Shown here: positions 1-7,434 of the stretch, piece by piece
Layout of the letters: each line of letters begins with the position of its first letter
Position numbering within the stretch: the first letter of the stretch is position 1
Assembly: GCF_009758175.1 (NCBI RefSeq)
Contig: NZ_WRPM01000101.1
Coordinates: 62,001 to 126,000, forward strand
Direction of reading: 5' to 3'
Origin: Nesterenkonia alkaliphila
GTDB lineage: Bacteria > Actinomycetota > Actinomycetes > Actinomycetales > Micrococcaceae
Length of the DNA stretch: 64,000 bases
Translations under genes and position numbers: made by a program
Notes under the pieces: generated by a model
The model's input: only the letters and a program-made list of their open reading frames with translations
Databases searched by the model: none
What the model was told of the DNA's origin: nothing

Positions 1-435
1 CAGCGCGATCTCCAGCCCGCCGCCCAATGCGGTGCCGTTGATGAAGGCGAAGGTGGGGGCTGGGAAGTCCTCGACCAGGTTGTAGGCGTCATGGCCCAGC
101 TCTGCCAGGTCGATTCCGTGCTGGGACTCCGTGAGCTCTCTGGCGGAGACGATATCTGCCCCGGCGGCGAAGACCCCGGTCTTGCCGATGATTCCCAGGG
201 CTGCGATCTCTCCGGATTCGGCCCGGACCTGCTGGCCGGCGACTGCTTCACCGAAGGCGATCAGTGAACCGGGGCCCAGTGTACTGGGGCGTTTCTCCAG
301 CTGATTGTCCAGACGGATGAGCGCCATAGTGCCCGCGCCCTCGGGGAGTTCCACATCCTCCACCAAGGAGTGCGTGAGCTCCTCATGCGGGAAGTTCTCG
401 GTCAGATGGCGGTAGCGGGAGAAATCAGCGGACAA
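1..435 (-). CDS. FadB-like 3-hydroxyacyl-CoA dehydrogenase / enoyl-CoA hydratase, N-terminal part
   Basis: The first 145 codons of a gene that runs off the window. The reading shows an N-terminal crotonase (enoyl-CoA hydratase) domain: an AAGADI oxyanion-hole segment followed by GTALGGGLEIAL, the glycine-rich signature of the fold. Such domains hydrate trans-2-enoyl-CoA in beta-oxidation; in FadB/FadJ proteins a hydroxyacyl-CoA dehydrogenase domain follows, which would lie outside the window. The start is a TTG at 435, chosen because AGGAGG sits 6 nt upstream at 442-447. A -10-like TAGTAT (482-487) and a partly palindromic candidate operator lie further upstream. That the missing part holds the dehydrogenase domain is inferred; a stand-alone hydratase is possible, although the unusual 50-residue leader before the core favours the multifunctional form. 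Confidence 0.85.
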   Translation of the reverse strand, partial: MSADFSRYRHLTENFPHEELTHSLVEDVELPEGAGTMALIRLDNQLEKRPSTLGPGSLIAFGEAVAGQQVRAESGEIAALGIIGKTGVFAAGADIVSARELTESQHGIDLAELGHDAYNLVEDFPAPTFAFINGTALGGGLEIAL

Positions 436-485
436 CGGCGGCCTCCTGTGCTTGATGCGTGAACAGTGCGTTCCGCATCACATAC

Positions 486-498
486 TACCGGCGGGTAA
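486..498 (-). promoter_or_regulatory. Candidate fatty-acid regulator operator upstream of the fadB-like gene
   Basis: On the minus strand this reads TTACCCGCCGGTA, and 486-497 is a 12-bp palindrome with one mismatch. It overlaps a -10-like TAGTAT (482-487). The half-site spacing matches two further sites at 6107-6119 and 7364-7376, also in front of fatty-acid genes. Operator function for a TetR-type repressor is inference. Confidence 0.4.
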
Positions 499-507
499 CC
501 AGACTGG

Positions 508-2502
508 CTACCGGGAGCGGAACACCGGGATCTCACCGGTGGGCAGGTCTTCGCCGGGCAGCCGCCGGGCGAAGGGCACCTTGGTGCCCAGCACCTGGGC
601 CACAGTGTCCTGAGCGATCTGAGCGGAGGTCAGCCCCACCCGTTCAAAGATCTGACTGCGGGTGCCGTGGGCCAGGAACTCCACCGGGAGCCCCACCTCG
701 TTGAGCGCAGTGTCCACCCCGGCCTCGCGCATCTCCTGGCGGATTCGGGCGCCCACTCCCCCGGCCTTCACCCCGTCCTCGATGCACACCACAATCCGGT
801 GCCGGGCAGCCAGAGCCACCACCGATTCCGGGACCGGAAGCACCCAGCGGGGGTCCACCACCGTGGCGGTGATGCCCTGGTCCTCCAGCCGGCGAGCCAC
901 ATCCAAGGAGAGCTCACCCATCGCCCCCACCGAGACGATCATCACGTCATTGGTCCAGGAGCCGTCCGGATCTGGCTTGCTGCTGGTATGCAGCACGTCC
1001 ACGCCATCGTCCAGGCGCCGCAGCGCATCCAGCTCATCGTTGACATTGCCCTTGGAGAAGCGCACCACAGTAGGGGCATCCTCCACCGCGACCGCCTCGC
1101 GCAGCTCCTCGCGCAGCCGGGCGGAGTCCCGGGGAGCCGCGATCCGCAGCCCGGGGACCAGCTGCAGCAGGGAGAGGTCCCAGACCCCGTGGTGGCTGGG
1201 ACCGTCCGGTCCGGTGACTCCTGCCCGGTCCAGCACAAAGGTCACCCCGGCCTTGTGCAGCGCCACATCCATGAGCACCTGGTCGAACGCCCGGTTGAGG
1301 AAGGTGGCGTAGACCGCCACCACCGGGTGCAGCCCGCCGTAGGCCAGCCCGGCCGCTGAGGCCACCGCATGCTGCTCAGCGATGCCCACATCCAGCACCC
1401 GCTCAGGGTGCTTGGCGGCCAGGGTGCGCAGCCCCACCGGGATCAGCATGGCCCCGGTCAGTGCCACGATGTCCTCACGCTCGTCGGCGATTGCAGCGAT
1501 CTCCTCCTCGAACACGGAGGTCCAGGAGCGGGAAGAGCCGCGGGAGACCGGGTCACCGGTCTCCGGGTCGATCACCCCCACTGCGTGGAACTGGTCGGCC
1601 TCATCAGCCCTGGCCGGGGCGTAGCCGCGGCCCTTCTCGGTGATGGCATGCACAATCACCGGACCCTCATAGCTGCGAGCGTCCTCCAGAGCCTCCTCCA
1701 GGGCGGACTGGTCGTGGCCGTCCACTGGGCCGATGTACTTCATGCCCAAGTCCTCGAACAGGCCCTGCGGGGCCCAGAAGTCCTTGGCACCCTTCTTCAT
1801 CGCGTGCAGGCTGCGGTAGGTCATCTGACTCAGCGGCCCGCCGTTGATCAGCCGCCGCTTGGTACCGTCCATCACGGATTCGTAGACCGGATGGGTGCGA
1901 ACTTTGTCCAGCACCCCGCGGCGCAGCTTGGAGAGCTGGTTGGCGATCCCGCCCACAGTCGGCGCATAGGAGCGGCCATTGTCATTGACCACAATCACTA
2001 CTCTGCGGTCCTTATCGGCCGCGATGTTGTTCAAGGCCTCCCAGGCCATACCCCCGGTCAGCGCCCCGTCACCGATGATCGGCACCACGTAGCGGTCGCC
2101 CTCGCCCTGCAGCGCACGGGCCCGGGAGATTCCGTCAGCCCAGGCCAGTGAGCTGGAGGCGTGGGAAGACTCCAGAATGTCATGTACGGACTCGGAGCGA
2201 TCCGGGTAGCCGGCCAGCCCGCCCTGCTGGCGCAGCGTGGAGAAATCCTGGCGACCGGTGACCAGCTTATGCACATAGGACTGGTGCCCGGTGTCAAAGA
2301 CGATGGAGTCTCGCGGGGAGTCGAAGACCCGGTGCACCGCCAAGGTCAGTTCGACGACGCCGAGGTTGGGGCCCAGGTGCCCCCCGGTGGCCGAGACATG
2401 GGTGATCAGGAACTCACGGATCTCCTCAGCCAGCCGGCCCAACTGCTCTGCGCTGAGCTTGGACAAGTCCTGCGGTGAGCGGATCGTGTGCAGAATGCTC
2501 AT
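508..2502 (-). CDS. dxs: 1-deoxy-D-xylulose-5-phosphate synthase
   Basis: Thiamine-diphosphate enzyme of the cytosol that condenses pyruvate and glyceraldehyde 3-phosphate to deoxyxylulose 5-phosphate, the entry step of the MEP isoprenoid pathway. The 664-residue protein is slightly longer than the usual 620-640. Visible family marks are [12 protein letters not shown] near the N terminus, the ThDP-binding [15 protein letters not shown] at about residues 144-158, and [16 protein letters not shown] with the catalytic glutamate in the transketolase-like second domain. The C-terminal transketolase domain ends normally. The gene stands alone: its ATG at 2502 is preceded by TAGACT with a 6-nt gap and no Shine-Dalgarno, so the mRNA is probably leaderless. 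It lies tail-on to the fadB-like promoter and just downstream of the maoC operon, without an obvious functional link. Confidence 0.97.
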   Translation of the reverse strand: MSILHTIRSPQDLSKLSAEQLGRLAEEIREFLITHVSATGGHLGPNLGVVELTLAVHRVFDSPRDSIVFDTGHQSYVHKLVTGRQDFSTLRQQGGLAGYPDRSESVHDILESSHASSSLAWADGISRARALQGEGDRYVVPIIGDGALTGGMAWEALNNIAADKDRRVVIVVNDNGRSYAPTVGGIANQLSKLRRGVLDKVRTHPVYESVMDGTKRRLINGGPLSQMTYRSLHAMKKGAKDFWAPQGLFEDLGMKYIGPVDGHDQSALEEALEDARSYEGPVIVHAITEKGRGYAPARADEADQFHAVGVIDPETGDPVSRGSSRSWTSVFEEEIAAIADEREDIVALTGAMLIPVGLRTLAAKHPERVLDVGIAEQHAVASAAGLAYGGLHPVVAVYATFLNRAFDQVLMDVALHKAGVTFVLDRAGVTGPDGPSHHGVWDLSLLQLVPGLRIAAPRDSARLREELREAVAVEDAPTVVRFSKGNVNDELDALRRLDDGVDVLHTSSKPDPDGSWTNDVMIVSVGAMGELSLDVARRLEDQGITATVVDPRWVLPVPESVVALAARHRIVVCIEDGVKAGGVGARIRQEMREAGVDTALNEVGLPVEFLAHGTRSQIFERVGLTSAQIAQDTVAQVLGTKVPFARRLPGEDLPTGEIPVFRSR

Positions 2503-2514
2503 TCACCCAGTCTA
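2503..2514 (-). promoter_or_regulatory. dxs -10 element, leaderless start
   Basis: TAGACT on the minus strand (2509-2514) followed by exactly 6 nt and then the dxs ATG. This spacing puts the transcription start on or next to the start codon. No convincing -35 box is seen. Confidence 0.5.
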
Positions 2515-2530
2515 CCGAGACTCAGCAGTG

Positions 2531-3427
2531 TCACGGCAGGATAAGCTCCCCGGTGAAATGCGGTTTGGCTCTGCGCGGATTCCAGCCGGTGAACCTAGTC
2601 ACCTTCTCCTCCACCTGCTCAGCGGCAAAGGCCACCTTGCCCGGCAGTGCCACCGGGGCAGCGAACTGGATGCTCCACTGGTGTCCGGCTCCCTCCGGCT
2701 CCCGGCCCTCCAGCATGCGTGCCGCGGAGTACATACCGTGCACTATGGCCCGCTTCTGTCCCAGAGCCTTGGCGGTGAGCCCGGTGAGGTGAATCGGGTT
2801 GTAGTCCCCGGAGACTGCCGCATAGTCGCGACCGGCCTCAGCACCCAGAGTCCACAGGGCGGTCTTCACCGGCGGGGTGAAATCCTCCCGGGGTGCGGCA
2901 GCGTCGGGTTTGTCGAACAGATAGCTGCCGCGGCCCAGGTACACCGAGGTGCTGCTGTAGAGCAGCTGACCCGCAGCCGAGATCTCCAGCACGATGTCCA
3001 CCTGGGTGCCGCGCCGGTGCGGGGCGAGGTTCTCTGCCCGGGCCAGGATCTGCAGCGGCTGCCCGGCGGTGACCGGGTGATGGTGGTGGACATGGTTGGA
3101 CAGATGCACCATACCCAGCAGCGGCAGCGGGAACTCGCGCTGGGACATCAGGGCCATCTGCACCGGGAATCCGGCGATATGCACCAGCACTGAGGGAAGC
3201 GAGGCCCGGTGCACCCCGTCAAAGACCTCGCCGTGCACCAGCTGCCGGTAGGCCTCGGCCTGCTCCTCGGTGATCCCGGGGTGCTCAGCGAGCACCGGTC
3301 GCTGAGGCAGCGCCTTGAGGCTCCCGGTGGTGGAGAGCTTGGATTTGGCGGCGTCCAGGGCCGCCTTGCGGTAGAGGCTGCCGAGCTCGGGCAGCGGGAT
3401 CCGGCGGGGCTCTGTCATAGCACTCAC
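2531..3427 (-). CDS. MaoC-like (R)-specific enoyl-CoA/ACP hydratase
   Basis: Double-hotdog hydratase of 298 residues, the size of mycobacterial HtdX and its relatives. The C-terminal hotdog carries the hydratase motif DYNPIHL (about residue 208) followed by a GMYSAARML helix, giving the Asp/His pair that adds water to enoyl thioesters; the N-terminal hotdog appears degenerate. It is the last gene of a thiolase-ketoreductase-hydratase operon. Start GTG at 3427 overlaps the stop of the upstream reductase gene as GTGA; an ATG at 3418 is the alternative. The order thiolase, long FabG, MaoC recalls Rv0243-Rv0242c-Rv0241c of Mycobacterium, although there fadA2 is on the other strand. Whether the pathway runs towards synthesis or breakdown cannot be told from sequence. 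Confidence 0.9.
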   Translation of the reverse strand: MSAMTEPRRIPLPELGSLYRKAALDAAKSKLSTTGSLKALPQRPVLAEHPGITEEQAEAYRQLVHGEVFDGVHRASLPSVLVHIAGFPVQMALMSQREFPLPLLGMVHLSNHVHHHHPVTAGQPLQILARAENLAPHRRGTQVDIVLEISAAGQLLYSSTSVYLGRGSYLFDKPDAAAPREDFTPPVKTALWTLGAEAGRDYAAVSGDYNPIHLTGLTAKALGQKRAIVHGMYSAARMLEGREPEGAGHQWSIQFAAPVALPGKVAFAAEQVEEKVTRFTGWNPRRAKPHFTGELILP

Positions 3428-4782
3428 GCCCCCACCAGGTTCTGACCGCAGACCCGCATGGTGAGTCCGGAGGTTCCTGCCGCAGCCGGGGAGACCAGAT
3501 AGGCGATGGTCTCCGCCACATCCTCGGGCCGTCCGCCCTGGCTCAGCGAGTTCAGCCGCCGGGCCACCTCACGAGTGGCCATAGGCATTTTGGCGGTCAT
3601 CTCAGTCTCAATGAATCCAGGGGCCACTGCGTTGATGGTGCCGTGGCGGGCTGCAAGTTGGGCGGAGGCCGCTGAGACCATTCCGATCACCCCGGCCTTG
3701 GAGGCCGCATAGTTGGTCTGCCCGCGGTTGCCAGCGATCCCGGAGGTGGAGGCCAGCGAAACGATCCGCGGGCCCACAGTGCTCTCGGTGCGGCTGAACA
3801 GCTCAGAGTCCAGGAACACCTGGTTCATCCGCAGTTGGGATTCGATGTTCACCGCGATCACCGAATCCCAGCGGCCGGCGTCCATATTGGCCAGCAGCTT
3901 GTCCCGGGTGATCCCGGCGTTGTGCACCACGATGTCCAGCCGGCCGTAGTGCTGTTCTGCGTGAGCGAGGATGCGCTCAGCGGCGTCCTGTTCGGTGATG
4001 TCCACCTGCAGGGCGGTGCCGGAGACCTGGTTGGCCACCTGGGTCAGCTGCTCCCCGGCGGCGGGGATGTCCACGGCGATGACCTGGGCGCCGTCTCGGT
4101 GCAGGGTGCGGGCGATGGCCGCGCCGATCCCGCGGGCCGCACCGGTGACCACAGCCACCTGATTCCGCAGCGGTGCCGACCAGTCCTCCGGCAGCGTGCC
4201 GTTGACCGAGTCCACAGTGATGAACTGCCCGGAGACGAAGGCTGAGCGTCCGGAGAGCAGGAACCGCAGGGCTCCGGCCACTGAGGGAGCCGCGGGGTCG
4301 AGGTTCTCGTGCAGGATCAGCCCGTTGGCAGTGCCCCCGGCGCGCATCTCGTGGGCCAGCGAGCGGGTGAGGCCTTCTATGCCTTTCCTAGCCGCCCGGG
4401 CAGCGGGGTCCTCAGTGTGATCGGGGTTGCGGAATACCGTGATGACTCGGGCAGAGGGTTTCAGCTGCTTGAGCAGCCCGCCCAGTTCCAGCACAGACTC
4501 GGAGAGATTTGCGGGGCTGTGCGCGGAGTCGAAGACCGCCACTACGGCGGCCACCTTCTCTTTGGGACCCACATGACGCCGGACGTCCAGGTCCCAGTCC
4601 AGCAGGCGCCCGGCGATGAGGTCGGAGGCCTCGCTCTGCCCGACCAGCACCACTGGCCCCTCGATCACCGGGTCCCCGGGGCTGTAGCGGCGCAGCTTGG
4701 CCGGTTGGGGCAGGCCGAGCGCTTTGGTGATCCTGCGGCCGAAGCCGGTGTTGGCGAATTCAGTATAAGAGTCCTTAGCCAT
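3424..4782 (-). CDS. fabG: 3-oxoacyl-thioester reductase, long FabG4-type
   Basis: NAD(P)H-dependent short-chain dehydrogenase reducing 3-oxoacyl thioesters. At 452 residues it is the long form typified by mycobacterial FabG4 (Rv0242c, about 454 aa): residues 1-205 form a degenerate Rossmann-like domain, and the catalytic SDR domain follows with TGAARGIGAAIA at about residue 214, an NNAG-like NAG motif, serine in SLASTSG and the YAASK catalytic tyrosine/lysine near residue 358. Start ATG at 4782 lies 9 nt after the thiolase stop with no strong Shine-Dalgarno, consistent with translational coupling. Its end overlaps the hydratase start by 4 nt. The three genes together could interconvert acyl-CoA chain lengths. 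Confidence 0.93.
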   Translation of the reverse strand: MAKDSYTEFANTGFGRRITKALGLPQPAKLRRYSPGDPVIEGPVVLVGQSEASDLIAGRLLDWDLDVRRHVGPKEKVAAVVAVFDSAHSPANLSESVLELGGLLKQLKPSARVITVFRNPDHTEDPAARAARKGIEGLTRSLAHEMRAGGTANGLILHENLDPAAPSVAGALRFLLSGRSAFVSGQFITVDSVNGTLPEDWSAPLRNQVAVVTGAARGIGAAIARTLHRDGAQVIAVDIPAAGEQLTQVANQVSGTALQVDITEQDAAERILAHAEQHYGRLDIVVHNAGITRDKLLANMDAGRWDSVIAVNIESQLRMNQVFLDSELFSRTESTVGPRIVSLASTSGIAGNRGQTNYAASKAGVIGMVSAASAQLAARHGTINAVAPGFIETEMTAKMPMATREVARRLNSLSQGGRPEDVAETIAYLVSPAAAGTSGLTMRVCGQNLVGA

Positions 4783-4791
4783 AGAGATGCT

Positions 4792-6081
4792 TTACCGTCC
4801 TTCGATGATTGCCGTGATGCCCTGGCCCCCGGCCGCGCAGACCGAAATGAAGCCCAGTTTGCCGGGCTTGCCGTGCAGCAGTTTGGCCAGAGTGGCCACG
4901 ATCCGTCCGCCGGTGGCAGCAAAGGGGTGGCCGGTGGCCAGCGAGGAGCCGGTCACATTGAGCTTGGACCGGTCGATGCTGCCCAGCGGAGCATCCAGAC
5001 CCAGCTTGTCCCGGCAGAACTCCGCAGACTCCCACGCTTTCATCTGGGCCAGCACAGTCGAGGCGAAGGCCTCGTGGATCTCGAAGTACTCGAAATCCTC
5101 AAAGCTGAGGTTATTGCGTGTCAGCATCCGGGCTGCCGCGTAGGTCGGTGCCATCAGCAGACCCTCAGCGCCGTCCACAAAGTCCACTGCGCCCTGCTCG
5201 TAGTCCACAAAATTGGCCAGTTTGGGCAGATCATGGGCATCGGCCCACTCCTCGGATCCCAGCAGCACTGCGGAGGCCCCGTCGGTCAGCGGGGTGGAGT
5301 TGGCCGCGGTCATCGTGGCTTCCTCACCCAGATCCTTTCCGAAGACTGGGGATAGCTTGGCCAGCTTCTCCACAGTGGAGTCACCGCGCATATTGTTGTC
5401 CTTGCTGATCCCCTTGAACGGGGTGACCAGATCGTCGAAGAAGCCCTGCTCATAGGTGGCGGACAGGTTGCGGTGACTGGCCGCGGCCAGCTCATCCTGC
5501 TCTTCCCGAGTGATGCCCCACTGGTGGGCGGTGATCGCCATATGCTCACCCATGGAGAGTCCGGTGCGCGGCTCTCCGGTACCGGGGGCCTGCGGGGCCA
5601 GGTGGCCGGGGCGGATCTGGGCCAGGGCCTTGAGCCGGGCGCCGAGGGTCTTGGCCCGGTTGGCCTCCATGAGGATCCCGCGCAGCTCATCGGTGACCAC
5701 AATCGGAGCATCGGAGATGGAGTCCACTCCCCCGCCGATCCCGGAGTCGATCTGGCCCAGCTTGATCTTATTGGCCAGGGAGCCAATGGCCTCGGTGCCG
5801 GTGGCGCAGGCCATCTGCACGTCATAGGCAGGGGTCTTGGGATCCAGCGGTGTGCCCAACACCGATTCGCGGACCAGGTTGAAGTTCTTGGAGTGCTTGA
5901 GCACTGCACCCCCGGACACTGCGCCCAGCTGCTGGCCCTGCAGCCCGTAGCGGGCCACCAGTCCGTTGAGTGCAGAAGTGAGCATGTCCTGGTTGGAGGC
6001 CTTCGCATAGGCGCCGTGGGCGCGGGCGAAGGGGATCCGGTTGCCGCCGATGATGACGGCCTCGCGCACTGTTTCTGCCAT
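4792..6081 (-). CDS. Acetyl-CoA C-acyltransferase (thiolase)
   Basis: Thiolase of 429 residues, close in type to mycobacterial FadA2. Visible catalytic features are the nucleophilic cysteine Cys92 in MACATGTEAIGS, the GHPFAATGGR loop with its histidine near the C terminus, and the second cysteine in CAAGGQG. It cleaves or forms 3-oxoacyl-CoA in the cytosol. First gene of the thiolase-fabG-maoC operon. Start ATG at 6081 is supported by CAGGAG with 6-nt spacing. Upstream lie a -10-like TATCCT (6124-6129, minus strand) and a candidate operator (6107-6119) overlapping the expected transcription start, so repression by a fatty-acid-sensing regulator is plausible. Confidence 0.95.
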   Translation of the reverse strand: MAETVREAVIIGGNRIPFARAHGAYAKASNQDMLTSALNGLVARYGLQGQQLGAVSGGAVLKHSKNFNLVRESVLGTPLDPKTPAYDVQMACATGTEAIGSLANKIKLGQIDSGIGGGVDSISDAPIVVTDELRGILMEANRAKTLGARLKALAQIRPGHLAPQAPGTGEPRTGLSMGEHMAITAHQWGITREEQDELAAASHRNLSATYEQGFFDDLVTPFKGISKDNNMRGDSTVEKLAKLSPVFGKDLGEEATMTAANSTPLTDGASAVLLGSEEWADAHDLPKLANFVDYEQGAVDFVDGAEGLLMAPTYAAARMLTRNNLSFEDFEYFEIHEAFASTVLAQMKAWESAEFCRDKLGLDAPLGSIDRSKLNVTGSSLATGHPFAATGGRIVATLAKLLHGKPGKLGFISVCAAGGQGITAIIEGR

Positions 6082-6106
6082 GATCTGCTCCTGAGCTTGC
6101 CGTTTA

Positions 6107-6119
6107 TTACTCGTCAGTC
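6107..6119 (+). promoter_or_regulatory. Candidate fatty-acid regulator operator at thiolase promoter
   Basis: TTACTCGTCAGTC read on the plus strand; ACT and AGT arms are mirrored. It shares TTACT and TCAGT with the site at 7364-7376. It lies just downstream of a TATCCT -10 (6124-6129, minus strand) for the thiolase operon, where a repressor would block initiation. Function is inferred. Confidence 0.4.
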
Positions 6120-6212
6120 ACTTAGGATACCTGTGCCAGCGGTCACTTTCCATCCTGGCAGCCCTCGCTCCTGCTTAAACCTCGGTTCACCTCCGATTTA
6201 GACACCTATTCA

Positions 6213-7319
6213 ATGATCACTCTCATGACACGACATTCCGAAGAGAGTACCTCTGCTGTCCGCCTACGCCCCGCCGCAGCCCTGGGCCTTCTGCTGAGCC
6301 TGACGCTAGTCTCCTGCGCCGAAGGCACCGAAGCGGCCACCGATTCCACTGCGGATCCGGCCGGGGGCGATGATCCGCTGCGTATTGCCGTAGCTACCAA
6401 TGAGCCCTGGGGCGCCTACCACGTAGAGCACGTCGCAGAGGAGGTCGCCCAGCGTGGAGGCGAGATCCAGCTCATCGTCCCTGACCTCTCAGAGGTCGAC
6501 GAGGAGGCCAGCGTTGAATCCGTCCCACTGGACGAGGCAAACCCTGACGACTATGACCTGCTGGTGGTCAATGGCGCCGAGGAGTGGCCGCTGGAGGTTG
6601 CCGAAGAATTCCAGGAGCTTCCGATAGTAGCCAGCAGCACTGCCTATCTCCGCCCGGAGGAGGCCGAGCACGCCGAGCGGCTCCGTCCTCGACTGGCAGG
6701 CATAACCGCCAGCTCTCCGGCCGAGCGTGAAACCTTCGCTGTCTACTTCGGCGTGCCGGAGGAGGATATTGACGTGGTGGGAGTCCCAGAACTGGATGAC
6801 ACGCCCGATTGGTCGCCTGAGCCTGAAACGGTGCTGATCCTCACCAGCGTGACCCATCCGGACGAGACCGGAGGCGCCGCCCCTGGAACCGAACTGCTGC
6901 TGGAGGCGGCGCATGCGCTGGATGAGGAAGGCTACGACATCCTGGTCGGGCTGCACCCGCGTGAGGATGAGTCCCTCTGGAATGACTTCGACATCGCCCA
7001 GGAGGGCTCCGTGGAGGCTTCGGTTCGGGCCTCCAGGGCAGTAGGGATTCCAGGTACCGTCTTCCCTCGCATCGCGGCAGTCGGCACGCCCTTGGTGGCC
7101 GTGATGGACTCTGAGCTCGAGGTTCCCGAGTACTTGCTGAGCACTGCTGAGACAGCGGAAACTGTCGATGAGGTGCTCGCCGCTGTCGACGGCGCACAGC
7201 CACTGTCCCAGGAAGCGCTGGACTATGTAGTAGGCCCGCTGGGAGCCGCCGCCGAGCAGCTGGTGGACGCCTGGGAACACGCTGCCGCGGTTGACCCCGG
7301 CGAGCTCGACCACGACTGA
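6213..7319 (+). CDS. Acidic secreted lipoprotein with possible GT-B-like fold, function unknown
   Basis: A 368-residue protein I cannot assign to a characterised family. Residues 16-35 form a lipoprotein signal peptide ending in the lipobox LVSC (Cys35), so it should be exported and lipid-anchored outside. The rest is strongly acidic. Two Rossmann-like halves are suggested: strands such as LRIAVATNEPWG and DLLVVNGA first, then VLILTSVTHPD, an alpha helix, DILVGLHPRED, and VEASVRASRAVGIPGTVFPR, an order that recalls the C-terminal half of GT-B transferases of the CDP-glycerol phosphotransferase or epimerase type. That resemblance is an impression, not a search result. Start ATG 6213 has no Shine-Dalgarno; an in-frame ATG at 6225 is equally possible. 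It stands alone between fatty-acid genes. Confidence 0.7.
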   Translation: MITLMTRHSEESTSAVRLRPAAALGLLLSLTLVSCAEGTEAATDSTADPAGGDDPLRIAVATNEPWGAYHVEHVAEEVAQRGGEIQLIVPDLSEVDEEASVESVPLDEANPDDYDLLVVNGAEEWPLEVAEEFQELPIVASSTAYLRPEEAEHAERLRPRLAGITASSPAERETFAVYFGVPEEDIDVVGVPELDDTPDWSPEPETVLILTSVTHPDETGGAAPGTELLLEAAHALDEEGYDILVGLHPREDESLWNDFDIAQEGSVEASVRASRAVGIPGTVFPRIAAVGTPLVAVMDSELEVPEYLLSTAETAETVDEVLAAVDGAQPLSQEALDYVVGPLGAAAEQLVDAWEHAAAVDPGELDHD

Positions 7320-7363
7320 GCTCACGCCTGGCTCGATGGCACTCCGCTGACAGAGTGGCAAAG

Positions 7364-7376
7364 TTACTGATCAGTA
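7364..7376 (+). promoter_or_regulatory. Candidate operator within the acyl-CoA oxidase promoter
   Basis: TTACTGATCAGTA; 7365-7376 (TACTGATCAGTA) is a perfect 12-bp palindrome. It sits between a possible -35 (TGGCAA, 7356-7361) and a -10 TAGACT (7380-7385), spacing 18, so a bound regulator would exclude RNA polymerase. Shares its half-sites with 6107-6119 and 486-498. Confidence 0.5.
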
Positions 7377-7434
7377 TCTTAGACTACTTGTGTTGACCAT
7401 CACTGTCAGCCTCACAGTCTTTAAGGAGCACCCT

